64,000 nucleotides of DNA from Sipunculus nudus (taxonomy: Eukaryota; Annelida; Sipuncula; Golfingiida; Sipunculidae). Positions 1-27,300 of this stretch are shown piece by piece. The position numbers and the translations under genes are program-made. Within the stretch, counting starts at the first letter, position 1. The number at the start of each line of letters is the position of its first letter. The stretch is taken from the NCBI GenBank assembly GCA_026874595.1, contig CM049306.1:7375519-7439518 (forward strand). The letters run 5' to 3'. Under the pieces are notes generated by a model. It had not been told where the DNA came from. It was given only the letters and a program-made list of their open reading frames with translations, and did not search any database.

Positions 1-1962
1 GTGAAAATTAAATCAACAGTGCTTACAGGGAAAAAACGTGCCATTGCCAAAGTTGAACAAAATTTAAGGTATTGATTTTTTATTTATGCTAAAATCTTGA
101 AAAATTGCAAAATTCAGATCTAATTTTGGGTAAACAATTGAATCTTGATTAAATAAAGTCTCCAGCTTCAGCTATTCTCATCTTAGGTGAGTAAATATAT
201 TTCTTGATTTTTTAAAAAGTGCATTATGTTTGGGCCCATAACTTAAAAAAAATATGCAATACTGACATCATTTCTGGCATGTGCATAGGGAATGTATAGA
301 AAAATATGTATATTATATATGATCAAAGTCAGATCAGTGGTTTTGATATTAGGCAGTCTTGAAGTGTAACAATAGGTTTTTAATGGAAAAATGAAGTTTT
401 TCATTAATATCTCTAAGGTATTAAGTCCTAGTGACCAAATTCTTGGCATGGTAGGGGATTTTGGAGACATCTAATTGTATGCCAAATTTTAGGAACTGAG
501 AGCTGAAGCTGGGGAGCTGAGCTCTTGCAAACTGCATAACACTAGCTTGATGTAAACAATATGTTACATGGTGTTTGAAAACTTGAATAAAATCTACAGT
601 TTTTGATCAACTGGTTTCAAATTTTTGGTGTTAACAGACAAAATGCTAACAAAAAGATGCTATGAAAATTAAATCCACAGTACTTACAGGAAAAAAATGT
701 GCCATGGTCAAAGTTTGGTTAAATTTAAGGTACAAATTTTTTATTTTTGTTAATATTTTTAAAAATGTAAAAGATTTTGATCTAATTTTGGGTATACAAT
801 TTAATTTTGATTAATTAAAGTTATATTACTGCAATCAGCAATCTCCTTGTTAAGGGAGTAAATATATTTCTTGATTTTTTACAAAGTGCATTTTGTTTGG
901 GCCCATAACTTTAAACAATAACGCAATACTGACATCATTTCTGGCATGTGCATAGAGAATGTATAGAAAAATATGTATATTATATATGACTAAAGTCAGA
1001 TCAGTTGTTTTGATATTAGGCAGTCTTGAAGTGTAACAATGGGTTTTTAATGGAAAATGAAGTTTTTCATTAATATCTCAAAGGAATTAGGTCCTAGTGA
1101 CCAAATTCTTGGCATGATAGGGGATTTTGGAGACATCTAACTGTATGCCAAATTTAAGGAACTTAGAGCTGAAGCTCGGGAGCTGACCTCTAGCAAAAAC
1201 TGCATAACACTAGCTTGATGTAAACAATATGTGACATGGTGCTTGAAAACTTGAATAAAATCTACAGTTTATGATCAACTGGTTTCAAATTTTTGGTGTT
1301 AACAGTTGAAATGCTAACAAAAACATGCTTTGAAAATTAAATCCACAGCAGTTACAGGAAAAAAACGTGCCAAGGTCAAAGTTGGGCAAAATTTAAGGTA
1401 CCAATTTTTTATTTTTGCTAATATTTTAAAAAATTTAAAAGATTTTGATCTAATTTTGGGTATACAATTTAATTTTGATTAATAAAAGTAATATTACTGG
1501 AAAAAAGTGCTTAGCTTTAACAAGTTTTGTTTCAAGTGATCAAATTTCTTTCCTGATTATTTACAAAATGCATTATGTTCGGGCCCATAACTTTTTTAAA
1601 TTATAAAATACAGACCTAATTTCTGGCATGTACATAGGAATTAAATAGAGGATTATTTATGGTAAATATGAGGAAAAACAGATGAGTGGTTTTGATATTA
1701 GGCAGTCCTGAAGTGTGAAAATAGGTTTTTAATAAAAAATAGAGGTTTTTTCCTTAATTTCTCAAAGAAACGAAGTCACAAAGACCCAGTTTTCGGCTTG
1801 GTAGGAGATCTTGTGGACATCTAACATTATGCCAAATTTTCGATTCCTAGGTCTTACGGTTTCAAAACGTGCCACATCTACGGACGGACAGATGGACAGA
1901 TGGATGACGGACAATGGACCACGACTATAGCTCAGATGACTTATAGTAGGCTGAGCTAAAAA
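1..1962 (-). mobile_element. GCTCAGCTGACT-headed element, cut by left edge
   Basis: Reading the minus strand from 1962, it begins TTTTTAGCTCAGC...AAGTCATCTGAGCTATAG (a short inverted repeat), then GTCCGT-rich sequence and GTGGCACGTTTTGAAAC. Three internal units of about 660 bp are marked by TGAAAATTAAATC near 2, 663 and 1331. The same family recurs at 25311 and 50349. The far end lies outside the window. Confidence 0.7.
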
Positions 1963-2269
1963 GTATTACTATTATAACTTTATACATAATAAACGTATGG
2001 TTATCACGAATAAGGTATATAAAGTTCCACACAGCTAATCTTAGCTATTACTTTACAGTCTTTACATGCTGCCTAAATGAGTCAAAGACACACAAGACAC
2101 ACACCAAACTTACATATACACTTATAGGCATTCATTAATTTTCACATAACACAGTATGATCTAAGGGCATCTTTACAAGATTGAGACATGAACCAATTCC
2201 TTGTCATGCCCATGCTTCAAGAACCTCCTGTGTGACAAGCCACACAATCTGAGCTGAGTGTACTCTTAC

Positions 2270-15135
<12,866 letters not shown>

Positions 15136-15311
15136 GTCTTAATCCTTAGTTATGGACGAGGGTAAACAGAAGGTTCAAGGGGGTCCAGCAGGAGATGGTC
15201 CTGTGACAAATGATCAGGGAAAGATGGCAGAAAACGGTGGAGGGGAAATTCAGGAAACTGAAGAACCATTAGAAGTTGATGTAACGGTAGATGAGGTGGA
15301 GGAGGAAGATG
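15136..15311 (+). CDS. TRABD: TRABD exon with start codon (coding from 15152)
   Basis: A strong acceptor (CTCTTTTTTCCAG) precedes 16 nt of 5' UTR and then ATG GAC GAG, so at least one untranslated exon must lie upstream. It gives 53 codons rich in Glu, Asp and Gly, with phase-1 donor GAT G|GTGAGT. Confidence 0.85.
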
Positions 15312-18300
15312 GTGAGTCAGATGTCAGATGAAGTATAAAAGAGGAATGAGTGTTCTCAGCTTGTAGTTCTGAAGATACCTGCTTATGAGACAAAAGTGGG
15401 TAGTGGTGTGCCAATTAATTGATTTCACTGATGATTGGTCGTTCTTTTATTAATGATTAAATCGTTTGCATATTTGCATAATTGACCACAAATGATTACC
15501 TGTGCATACCCAAAGAAGACATATTATCCTGATAAAATATTCTGCCAGAGATGTAACAAAACAGGGCACAAAACATCAAACAGCATTAAAACTTAATCTT
15601 GTTTGACAAATAAGTGTCAACAGCCCAGCCATTAGCTTGCCTTCCAGCATGATATACAAGTAAGACTGAATTTACTCAGTCAATATATTTTATAGGTAGT
15701 ATTCTATACAGCATATTTCACAGCAATATAGTTGGTACATAATCGACTATTTAATTGATAATCAGTAATTTTTAGTTCAGCTGACTAAAAGTCAACTTAG
15801 GTATAGGAATGGTGCTTTGTCCATTGACCCTCCTGCTGTCCGTTGGTAGGGCACAAAGATTAACTGCTGACCCTAGAAGCTTCTAAGTGAACATCCTGGA
15901 AGGTCAATAAAAAATCTCCTCGTAAACCTGAAATGAGCTCACTGCAACCTGTTTCCTCCGAGCTATGGGGCTTGTAACTACCCCCCAGAATAATTAAAAT
16001 GTTGATATAAAACCTCCAGTATCTTGATAATGAATGCATGGATTGTCCTGACTCTTGCCATGAATATTGACCATGATTAGTTTTGTCAGTTCTCGAAAAC
16101 TCAGGTAATTCCATTATTTACCAAATTTGTTTCCTGATACAGAAAAAATATAAGCTTTAGTACATTCTACAGAAATGATCAAGAAAAACCAGAGGGACGG
16201 AGATAGTGAAATGGATTATAGATTTTATACTATTAATGTTGCATTATCATTATAAATATAATGTATATATTTTCATTTTGTCTCATTTACTTGAAGGAGA
16301 CTGGACTACAGACTCGGAGACGGAGGAAGCTACAGCTGCTGCTGCCCGGTTTCCTGGAGGGGTTGTTCGACGGAGTTCTAACATCACATTACCAGATACA
16401 GTCACAGTGCTAAAAACAGAAGATGGAGGCAAGGTTTATGTGGTCGGCACAGCACACTTCAGTGAAGAGAGCATAGATGATGTGGCCAAAGTAAGATCCT
16501 TTTTGACTGATGTATGGCGCTTCAAATGTTTTTTCACTGTATGTATTATAATTATAACTCTTATAAATCTTATGTCAAACACAAGCAATGGTATATATGT
16601 ATGAATAGTTGAATGTCATTCAGTGCTTAAGGATATTGTGACATGGTTATAAAGTATAACATTTATATTAACATTTTTTTTTATTAAAGCTGCCCTATAA
16701 TGTATGGCAGATGATGATCAAAGACACTGAGAATCCCTTTTTTTGTTATTAAAATAAAAGATACACATTGAGTGAAGGTTTTGACCTTTTCTGAGATCAA
16801 ATCTCTCTCCAGTAATGTTATTTCAGACTAATGATGTTATGATATTATTTATCTTGTTTCAGACAATACAGGCTGTACAACCTGATGTAGTCATGGTAGA
16901 ACTGTGCAGCAGCAGAGTAAATATTTTACAGTTAGATGAACAGACATTGTTGGAGGAAGCTAAAAATATTAATTTTGAAAAACTTAGGCAAGCTGTCAAA
17001 CAGGTGAGTTTGCTATGGCTTAGCATATGAGAGTCTTTTTTAACTCAGCTGACTGTAAGTCATCTGAACTATAGCGATCACTCTTTGTCCGTCGTCCGTC
17101 CGGCCATACGGCCGTCTGTCCGTTAACAAGGCACAAATCGTAACTACTGGACCTGGAATCTCCTAACTTTACATCCAGAGAGGTCCATGAAAAATCTCCT
17201 TTGAAACCTGGAATTAGGTCTCTGTTACCCATTACTTTAAGCTATGGGGCTTTGAAGTACCCCCCAGAATAATGAAAAATTTGATTCAAAAGCTCAAATA
17301 TCTGAACAACTAATGCATTGATCACCATGATTCTTTGCATGGATATTGATCATGGAGTGTTTCATCAGTTTCTGCAGACTGGTGGGGCCACCTGTATTTT
17401 TTCGATTTTATACGATTTTTTTCTCTATTTTTGAGACCTCAAAAGATGCAGTCATCTGTTAACAAGGCACAAATCGTAACCACTGGCTCTGGAATCTTCT
17501 CACTGTACTTCCAGAGAGGTCCATAAATTATATTGTTGGATACCTAGAATTAGGTCTCTGTTACCCATATTCTTTATACTATGGGGCTCTGATGTACCCC
17601 ATAGAAAAATGAAAAAAAATTGATACAAAAGTTCAAGTATCTGCATTGATCACCATGATTCTTGCATGGATATTGATCATGGAATGTTTCATCAGTTTCT
17701 GCAGACTGGTGGTGCCACCTGTATTTTTTCGATTTTTTACAATTTTTTTCTCTATTTTTGAGACCCCAAAAAATGCTGTCATCTGTTAACAGGGTTCAAA
17801 TCTTAACTGCTTGACCTGGAATCTTCTCACTTTACATCCAGAGTGGTCCATGAAAAGTCTTCTTGGAAACCTGGAATTAGGTCTCTGTTACCCATATTCT
17901 TCTAGCAATGGGGCTCTGAAGTACCCCCCCCCCCCCCAGAATAATGAAAAATTTGATACAAAAGCCATGATTCTTTGCATGGATTTTGATCATAGGGTGT
18001 TACATCAGTTTTGCAGACTGGTGGCAACACCTATATTTTGGGATTTTTTTACGATTTTTTAAATCTTAATGACTGGACTAAGAATCTTCTGTGTTGACAT
18101 TCAGGGAGGCTCATGAAAAGCCTTCTTGGAAACCTGGAATTAGGTCTCTGTTACCCATACTCTTCACGCTATGGGGCTCTACCCCCCCCCCCCCCCCCCT
18201 AGAATAATAGAAAATTTGATACAAAAGCTCAAGTATCTTAACAACTATTGCATTGATCACCATGATTCTTTGCATTGATATTGATCATGGAGTTTTTCAT

Positions 18301-21300
18301 TAGTTCCTGCAGACTGGTGGTGTCACCTGGACTTCTTTGAATTTTTACACATTTTTACCTTTATTTTTGAGACCTTCAAAGATGTGGTCGTCTGTTAACA
18401 AGCACAAATCACAACTATTTGACCTGGAATCTTCTTTCTTGACATCCCAGGAGGTCCATAAAAAACTCCATCAAAACCTGAAATTAGGTCTCTGTTACCC
18501 ATATCCTCTGAGCTATAACTAAAAATTTGATACAAAAGCTCCAGTATCTGAACAACTATTGCATTGATCACCCTGATTCTTTGCATGCATATTCATCATG
18601 GAGTGTTTCATCAGTTCTTGCAGACTGGTGGCTCCACCTAAATTTAAAAAAAAATTTAACACATTTTTTTTCTCTATTTATGAGACCTTCAAAGATGCGG
18701 GCTCAAATTATAACCATTGGTCCTAGAATCTTCATACTTGACATTCAGGGAGATCTGTAATAAGTCTCCTTGGAAACATGATTTAAGGTCTCTTTTACCC
18801 ATATTTTCTGAGCTATGGGGCTTATAAGCATCCCTCAGAATAATTGGAAATTTGATACCAAAATAGGGCACAAATCATAACTAAAAGTAGGGCCCAGAAT
18901 CTTCTAACTTGACATCCTGAGAGTTCTTCAAAAGTTCTCCCCAGAACCTGAAATTGGGTCACAGTGACTTGTATTCTCAGAGTTTTGGGGTATGTTTGAG
19001 CACCCCAGAAATAATGCAAAATCACACAAATTTCCAGATTCCTCATGAAAGGCTGGTTGGATTGTCATCAAATTTGTTGTGCTTATCTGTCTTGATGAAC
19101 TTAAGCTAATATGCATGAACAATGATGCCACCTATCTTACTTAGTTGTCTGTGCAAGGACACATTATCAACATGACAGTTGGCTGAGTGTCATGACCCAC
19201 GGGTCACTTGTTAGTTGAATTATCCAATTTATATACTAGTTTAAAGGTGCTGGATCTGAGAGATCGATAATATCCACATAGATCTACAGTCTGATGGGGA
19301 ACAAGTTGCATTTCTAAGCTGCATTGTTATATCTTAAATTCAAGTAAATGAATATGATACAAACATGTCATATTATGTGTGAACATATTTCATGCAACAT
19401 CTTTTATTTAAGTAGAGTATTATTTATGAAGATGACAGGTATATTGAGCTTCAAATATACCTTGCCAAGTTTCAAAGATGAGTTCTGCCAGGTGCCCCCT
19501 ATCCACCAAAAGACACTCTAAACAGCTCCAGACTTCAGGCAGTTCACACTTGGAATATAAATATACATCTCTTCACTTTATAACATACATATATTATAAG
19601 TATGGCAGGCTTTTTGTTAATGTGTCATCATTTGCTGTAAGGGCGGTGTTATACAAGGTGTCCTTCACATCCTTCTCCTGAGCATGTCTGCACATCTCAC
19701 CAAGCAACTCGGCATGGCCCCGGGAGGAGAGTTTAGAAAAGCATTTAAAGAGGTATGTATTGGACCTGGTAATGCTTATATGTAGCATGAAATTTTAAAA
19801 ATAATGAGTTGTATGTACATTATATCTGTCTTAGATTATCATATAAATTATTGGTGAAATAATTCCCCAAGAAAAGTGGTGTAAAATCTTACATATGGGC
19901 TAGGGAAAAAAAGGTTCACATTAAACCAGTCTAAAAAGGTTTCCAGTTTATTGAACCATAATTTATTAAGTTAAATGACAATAATATTAATAAATTAATA
20001 ATCTGATATTTTTCTCAAATGAGTGAATATTCATTCATGCCTATTGAATTATGTAACATGATTTATTTTATATGAAAAACTTTATATATTTTGTAAATTC
20101 CAGCTTTTGTTACCATAAACACTCTCCTGTGAAGGTGATTCTGTTATGTCCCAGGCTCAGAAGATTCCTGGATGTAGAGTACAGCTGGGAGACAGACCGA
20201 TCCACATCACTCTTAAGAGAGCTCTTAGTGCACTCAGCTGGTGGCAGAAGTTTAGACTAGCATGGTACATGGTCACTGCAAAAGAACCAATCAGGTAAGA
20301 TCATAACATTCAAAGATATTTAGGGGATTAAAAGTTCACAGTTTTCATTTTTATGCCCCCGCCACAAAGTGGCCGGGGCATATAGTTTTACCCATGTCCG
20401 TCATTCTGTCCTTCCGTCATTCTGAAATCAAACAGTTGTATGGATTTTTTTTCGCAATGCCTGCAGATATTGGCCTGATTTTTGGTGTGTGGGCAGATAT
20501 AGACCAGTTACAGATCAAGTTTACGTTTCGTCCTGGTTGACCTACTTTTGACCGTTTTACGGCTCCTAAACTTAAAAAATTTCATGAAAAATATGAAATT
20601 TCATGACAAATACACATGTACGGACTTTTTTTCGCAATGCCTGCAGATATTGGCCTGATTTTTGGTGTGTAGGCAGATAATGACCAGTAACAGATCGAGT
20701 TCGCGTTTTGTCCCAGTTGACGTACTTTTGACTCTTTTACAGCTCCTAAACTTAGAAAATTTCATGAAAAAAGAAATTTTCATGACAAATGTACACATGT
20801 ACAGACTTTTTTTCACAATGCCTGCAGATATTGGCCTGATTTTTGGTGTGTAGGCAGATAATGACCAGTAACAGATCGAGTTCGAGTTTTGTCCCAGTTG
20901 ACCTACTTTTGACTCTTTTACAGCTCCTAAACTTAGAAAATTTCATGAAAAAAGAAATTTTCATGACAAATGTACACATGTACAGACTTTTTTTCGCAAT
21001 GCCTGTAGATATTGGCCTGATTTTTGATGTGTGGGCAGATATAGACCAGTTACAGATCGAGTTTGCGTTTCGTCCGGGTTGACCTACTTTTGACCGTTTT
21101 ACGGCTCCTAAACTTAAAAAATTTCATGAAAAATAGAAATTTCATGACAAATACACATGTACAGACTTTTTTTCGCAATGCCTGCAGATATTGGCCTGAT
21201 TTTTGGTGTGTAGGCAGATAATGACCAGTAACAGATCGAGTTCGCGTTTTGTCCAAGTTGACCTACTTTTGACTCTTTTACAGCTCCTAGACTTAGAAAA

Positions 21301-24300
21301 TTTCATGAAAAAAAGAAATTTTCATGACAAATGTACACATGTACAGACTTTTTTTCACAATGCCTGCAGATATTGGCCTGATTTTTGGTGTGTGGGCAGA
21401 TATAGACCAGTTACAGAACGAGTTCGCATTTCGTCCCGGTTGACCTAATTTTGACTCTTTTACGGCTCCTAGACTTAGAAAATTTCATGAAAAATAGAAA
21501 TTTTCATGACAAATGTACACATGTACAGACTTTTTTTCGCAATGCCTGCAGATATTGGCCTGATTTTTGATGTGTGGGCAGATATAGACCAGTTACAGAT
21601 CGAGTTTGCGTTTCGTCCCGGTTGTCCTACTTTTGACCGTTTTACGGCTCCTGAACATAGAAAATTTCATGAAAAATATGAAATTTCATGACAAATACAC
21701 ATGTACAGACTTTTATTCGCAATGCCTGCAGATATTGGCCTGATTTTTGGTGAGTGGGCAGATATTGACCAGTTACAGATCGAGTTCCCGTTTCGTCCCA
21801 GTTGACCTACTTTTGATTGTTTTACGGCTCCTAGACTTAGAAAAAATTCATGAAAAATAGAAATTTTCATGACAAATGTACACATGTATTGACTTTTTTT
21901 CGCAATGCCTGCAGATATTGGCCTGATTTTTGGTGTGTAGGCAGATAATGACCAGTAACAGATCGAGTTCGAGTTTTGTCCCAGTTGACCTACTTTTGAC
22001 TCTTTTACAGCTCCTAAACTTAGAAAATTTCATGAAAAAAGAAATTTTCATGACAAAAGTACACATGTACAGACTTTTTTTCGCAATGCCTGCAGATATT
22101 GGCCTGATTTTTGATGTGTGGGCAGATATAGACCAGTTACAGATCGAGTTTGCGTTTCTTCCCGGTTGACCTACTTTTGACCGTTTTACGGCTCCTAAAC
22201 ATAGAAAATTTCATGAAAAATATGAAATTTCATGACAAATACACATGTACAGACTTTTATTCGCAATGCCTGTAGATATTGGCCTGATTTTTGGTGAGTG
22301 GGCAGATATTGACCAGTTTCAGATCGAGTTCGCGTTTCGTCCCAGTTGACCTACTTTTGATTGTTTTACGGCTCCTGAACATAGAAAATTTCATGTTAAA
22401 TATAAATTTTCATGACAAATACACTTGTACAGACTTTTCTTCGCATTACCTGCAGATATTGGTCTGATTTTTGGTGTGTGAGCAGATAATGACCAGTTAC
22501 AGATCGAGTTCACATTTTGTCCCAATTGACCTACTTTTGACCATTTGACGGTGCTCTAACATAGAAAATTTCATAAAAAAGTGCACATGTATGGACTTTT
22601 TTTCGCAATGCCTGCAGATATTGGCCTGTTTTTTTGTGTGTAGGCAGATAATGACCAGTAACAGATCGAGTTCGAGTTTTGTCCCAGTTGACCTACTTTT
22701 GACTCTTTTACAGCTCCTAAACTTAGAAAATTTCATGAAAAAAGAAATTTTCATGACAAATGTACACATGTACAGACTTTTTTTCGCAATGCCTGCAGAT
22801 ATTGGCCTGATTTTTGATGTGTGGGCAGATATAGACCAGTTACAGATCGAGTTTGCGTTTCGTCCCGGTTGACCTACTTTTGACCGTTTTACGGCTCCTG
22901 AACATAGAAAATTTCATGAAAAATATGAAATTTCATGACAAATACACATGTACAGACTTTTATTCACAATGCCTGCAGATATTGGCCTGATTTTTGTTGA
23001 GTGGGGAGATATTGACCAGTTTCAAATCGAGTTTACGTTTCGTCCCAGTTGACCTACTTTTGATTGTTTTACGGCTCCTGAACATAGAAAATTTCATGTT
23101 AAATATAAATTTTCATGACAAATACACTTGTACAGACTTTTCTTCGCAATACCTGCAGATATTGGTCTGATTTTTGGTGTGTGAGCAGATAATGACCAGT
23201 TACAGATCGAGTTCACTTTTTGTCCCAGTTGACCTACTTTTGACCATTTGACGGTGCTCTAACATCGAAAATTTCATAAAAAAGTGCACATGTATGGACT
23301 TTTTTTCGCAGTGCCTGCAGATACGGGCCTGATTTTTGGTGTAGGCAGATAATGACCAGTTACAGATCGAGTTCTTGTTTTGTCCCAGTTTACCTACTTT
23401 TGACCATTTGACTGCTCCCGAACATAGAAAGTTTCACGAAAAATAAAAATTTTCATAATAAATGCATATGTACTGACTTTTTTTCCTCAATGCCTGCAGA
23501 TACCACCCTGATTTTTTATGTGTGGGCAGATAATGACAGTTACAGATCAAGTTCGCGTTTCTTCCTGGTTGACCTACTTTTGATTGTTTTACGGCTCCTA
23601 AACATAAAAAATTTCATGAAAGACAGAAATTTTTATGGAAAATGCACATGTATGGACTTTTTTTCACAGTGCCTGCAGATACTGGCCTGATTTTTGGTGT
23701 GTTGCTTGATAATGACCCGTTACAGATCGAGTTTGCATTTTGCCCTTGTTGACCTACTTTTGACCATAGGACACCTGCTGAACTTAAAAAATATTTCAAA
23801 ATTTTACAAATGTTTCTAATTTGCCCCAGGCGGGGGCATTCGAACATCTAGTTTTTCCTTGTTTTGTGAGGGTTTCATTTTCATGATATCTGTAACATCC
23901 AATTATCACACACAGTATTGCTGTTGTTATACCATATATTTAATTTATTAGCACACAAAATCTTAACTATTTTGCATTGATTCAATGGAATATTTAATGA
24001 GGAGAGATTTATGTTAATTATTGGCAAATAATACAAAATATATCAATTAAAGTATCAATCTTCATTTACATGCAGCATAAAGTATATGTTATTAATGACA
24101 AAATAGGTCTTAGACCTTCGGACTTTTGACGCTGCAGGCATGGTTAATGTACATAAGATACCAATTAGGCTTCTATTTAAATGACTGTTAGCAGACTTGT
24201 GTTAATGGGCATCCTGTTCACGAAGGTTTTAGTTTTCACAATAATTTCCCTATTTGCGAATATTGCAAATTTAAAACCCTCATGAACTAATGTCCAAACA

Positions 24301-27300
24301 CAGTATATAGTTATTAATACTAAAACCAAGCAAATTTAATTATCATTATTACCTTGAGAATGTATTGGATATTAAGGGTTAGATTGTAACCATTTAATAT
24401 AGTGTTACTGATTTTAGCTTCTCATGGAAAAGAGCTTTATATATTATATTTGTTACACATGAAGGTTTGAGAAAAAGGACGTTTACTGTTGGGGGGTGGG
24501 GGAGGGGGGTAGGGGGTGGTGAGTAGTCTAATGCTTTCATTGTGAATCAATGTTCTACAGCAAAGAGGAGGTAGAGAAGTGCAAGCAGCGTGATTTGTTG
24601 GAGGAGATGCTACGTGAGATGACAGGGGAGTTTCCTGCCCTCAGTCAGGTGTTTGTCACCGAGCGAGACATGTACCTGGCACATTCCCTCCGAGTGTCTG
24701 CCCAGCCTGTCCAAACGCCATATTCTGACATGGGTAACTGTGATATTAGTTACACTGTATATCATGCATTTCCATTTTTAATAAACTGCTTTGTTTCATG
24801 TAAAACAAAATTATGAAAAGCTCTATAGAACCCAGCTCAATATATCGTATTTGAATTTACATATGTTTGAACACTGATTCTCTTCATCTTAACCTTCACA
24901 CCTTTTGTGTAGTTCTCTTCATTTTTTAGCTCAGCTGACTGAAAGTCATCTGAGCTATAGCGATCACTCTTTGTCCGTCATCTGTCTGTTTGTCTGTCCA
25001 TCTGTCTGTTAACAGGGCAAAAATCATCACCGCTGGACCTAGAAACTTCTAATTGAAAATCCATGGAGGTCCATTAATATCTTCTTGGAAACCTGAAATT
25101 AGGTCACTGTGACCTTTATCCTTTGAGTTATAGGGCACATATTAACCCCAAAAACCCCCAAAAAATTAAAAATTTAATACAAAATCTCCAGTATCTGAAT
25201 AACTAATACATTTATTACCATGATTCTTTCCGTCTATATTTATCAAATAGTGTTTCATCATTTCCTGAAGACTGGTGGTGCCACCTGAATTTTTTATAAT
25301 TTTTACCTATTTTTTAGCTCAGCTGACTATAAGTCATCTGAGCTATAGTCGTGGTCCATTGTCCGTCGTCCGTCCGTCTGTCCGTCCGTCTGTCCGTCCG
25401 TCCGTCCGTAGATGTGGCACGTTTTGAAACCGTAAGACCTAGGAATCCAAAATTCGGCATAATGTTAGATGTCCCCAAGATCTCCTACCAAGCTGAAAAC
25501 TGGGTCTTTGCAACTTTGTTCCTTTGAGAAATTAAGGAAAAACCTCAATTTTTTATTAAAAAACTATTTTCACACTTCGGGACTGCCTAATATCAAAACC
25601 ACTCATCTGTTTTTCCTCATATTTACCATAAATATTCCTCTATATAGTTCCTATGTACATGCCAGAAATTATGTCTGTATTATTTAATTTAAAAAAGTTA
25701 TGGGCCATAACATAATGCATTTTGTAAAAATTCAGGAAATATATTTGATCGCTTAACACAAAATATGTTAAAGCTATGGACCTTATTTCCAGTAATATAA
25801 CTTTAATTAATCAAAATTAAATTGTCTACCCAAAATTAGATGAAAATCTTTTAATTTTTTTAAAATATTAATAAAAATAAAAAATTGGTACCTTAAATTT
25901 TGCCCAAATTTGACCATGGCACGTTTTTTTCCTGTAAGTACTGTGGATTTAATTTTCACAGCATGTTTTTGTTAGCATCTCAACTGTTAACATCAAAAAT
26001 TTGAAACCACTTGATCAAAAACTGTAGATTTTATTCAAGTTTTCAAGCACCATGTAACATATTGTTTACATCAAGCTAGTGTTATGCAGTTTGCAAGAGC
26101 TCAGCTCCCCAGCTTCAGCTCTAAGTTCCTTAAATTTGGCATACAGTTAGATGTCTCCAAAATCCCCTACCATGCCAAGAATTTGGTCACTAGGACTTAA
26201 TACCTTCAAGATATTAATGAAAAACTTCATTTTTCCATTAAAAACCCTTTGTTACACTTCAAGACTGCCAAATATCAAAACCACTGATCTGACTTTAATC
26301 ACAAATAATATACATTTTTTTCAATCTCTATGCACATGCCAGAATGATGTCAGTATTGCGTAATTGTTTTAAGTTATGGGCCCAAACATAATGCACTTTG
26401 TAAAAAATCAAGAAATATATTTACTCCCTTAACAAGGGCATTGCTGAAGCTAGAGATTTTTTTGTCAGGGATGTAACATTATTTAATCAAGATTCAATTG
26501 AATACCCAAAATAAGTTCTGAATTTATCAATTTTATAAGTTATTAGTATAAATATAAAAGTAGTACCTTAAATTTTGCCCAACTGTGACCATGGCACGTT
26601 TGTTTCCCGTGAGCACTGTTGATATAATTTTCATATCATGCACACATAAGGATTTCAGCTTTTTAGTTTTGAAAGCTGAAAGAAATTGGCCAAAAATTGT
26701 AGCTTTGATTAATGTTTTTTATGAGACCCTGTCAGACTTTGGCTCTCTCCAGCCACTCTTGAGTCACCTGTATTATGCATGCTTGAGGCGAGGCATACAC
26801 GGAATCCAGGCAGCTTATGGCCAGCCACAGTTGATCCAGGTGTCCAACCCAACTCATCTGGTAGTTTTAACCAACAACATAACAATAAACAATAAATTAA
26901 TAAATTTTTATTAGTTTTTAATAACAAATTAAAGAAAAATAGAAAAGGAATTTGTTAGTTTATAATAACAGGAAATTAACTTGCAGTTACTGATGATATA
27001 AGAATCTTGTATCGATGGGTAGAATGTCACGTATTCCAAATAACACCATGCAGTCACCTATGGCATTTTTCAGTTCAATTTTAATGATAAAGAAGTAAAT
27101 CATATTATTCATTACTAATCATTAGGGATCATATGAAGGAAATTAATTATAGACAAAGATGCAGTTGATAATATTAATCTAGATTCCTACTGTGTCTAGT
27201 GTGTACATTGATGTGAAATTAGCCCAAAATGAATTTTTACAGTTATTTTTTACTATAAATAAAAGCCATAAAACCAGGTACTTATGATCATTATTTAAAT

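Noticed and set aside
17041-17075. GCTCAGCTGACT hairpin as a tRNA or small RNA gene
   Set aside because: There is no cloverleaf and no A/B boxes; the motif is the head of a dispersed element.
20601-23847. Many 60-93-codon open frames on both strands (such as MVCRQIMTSNRSSS...)
   Set aside because: They recur with the ~180-bp unit on both strands and stop at unit borders; this is a satellite-like array.
25372-25418. GTCCGTCC and GTCT repeats (also 50399-50455, 58588-58630) as a CRISPR-like array
   Set aside because: They are simple 4-bp microsatellite tracts without spacers, in a eukaryotic genome.
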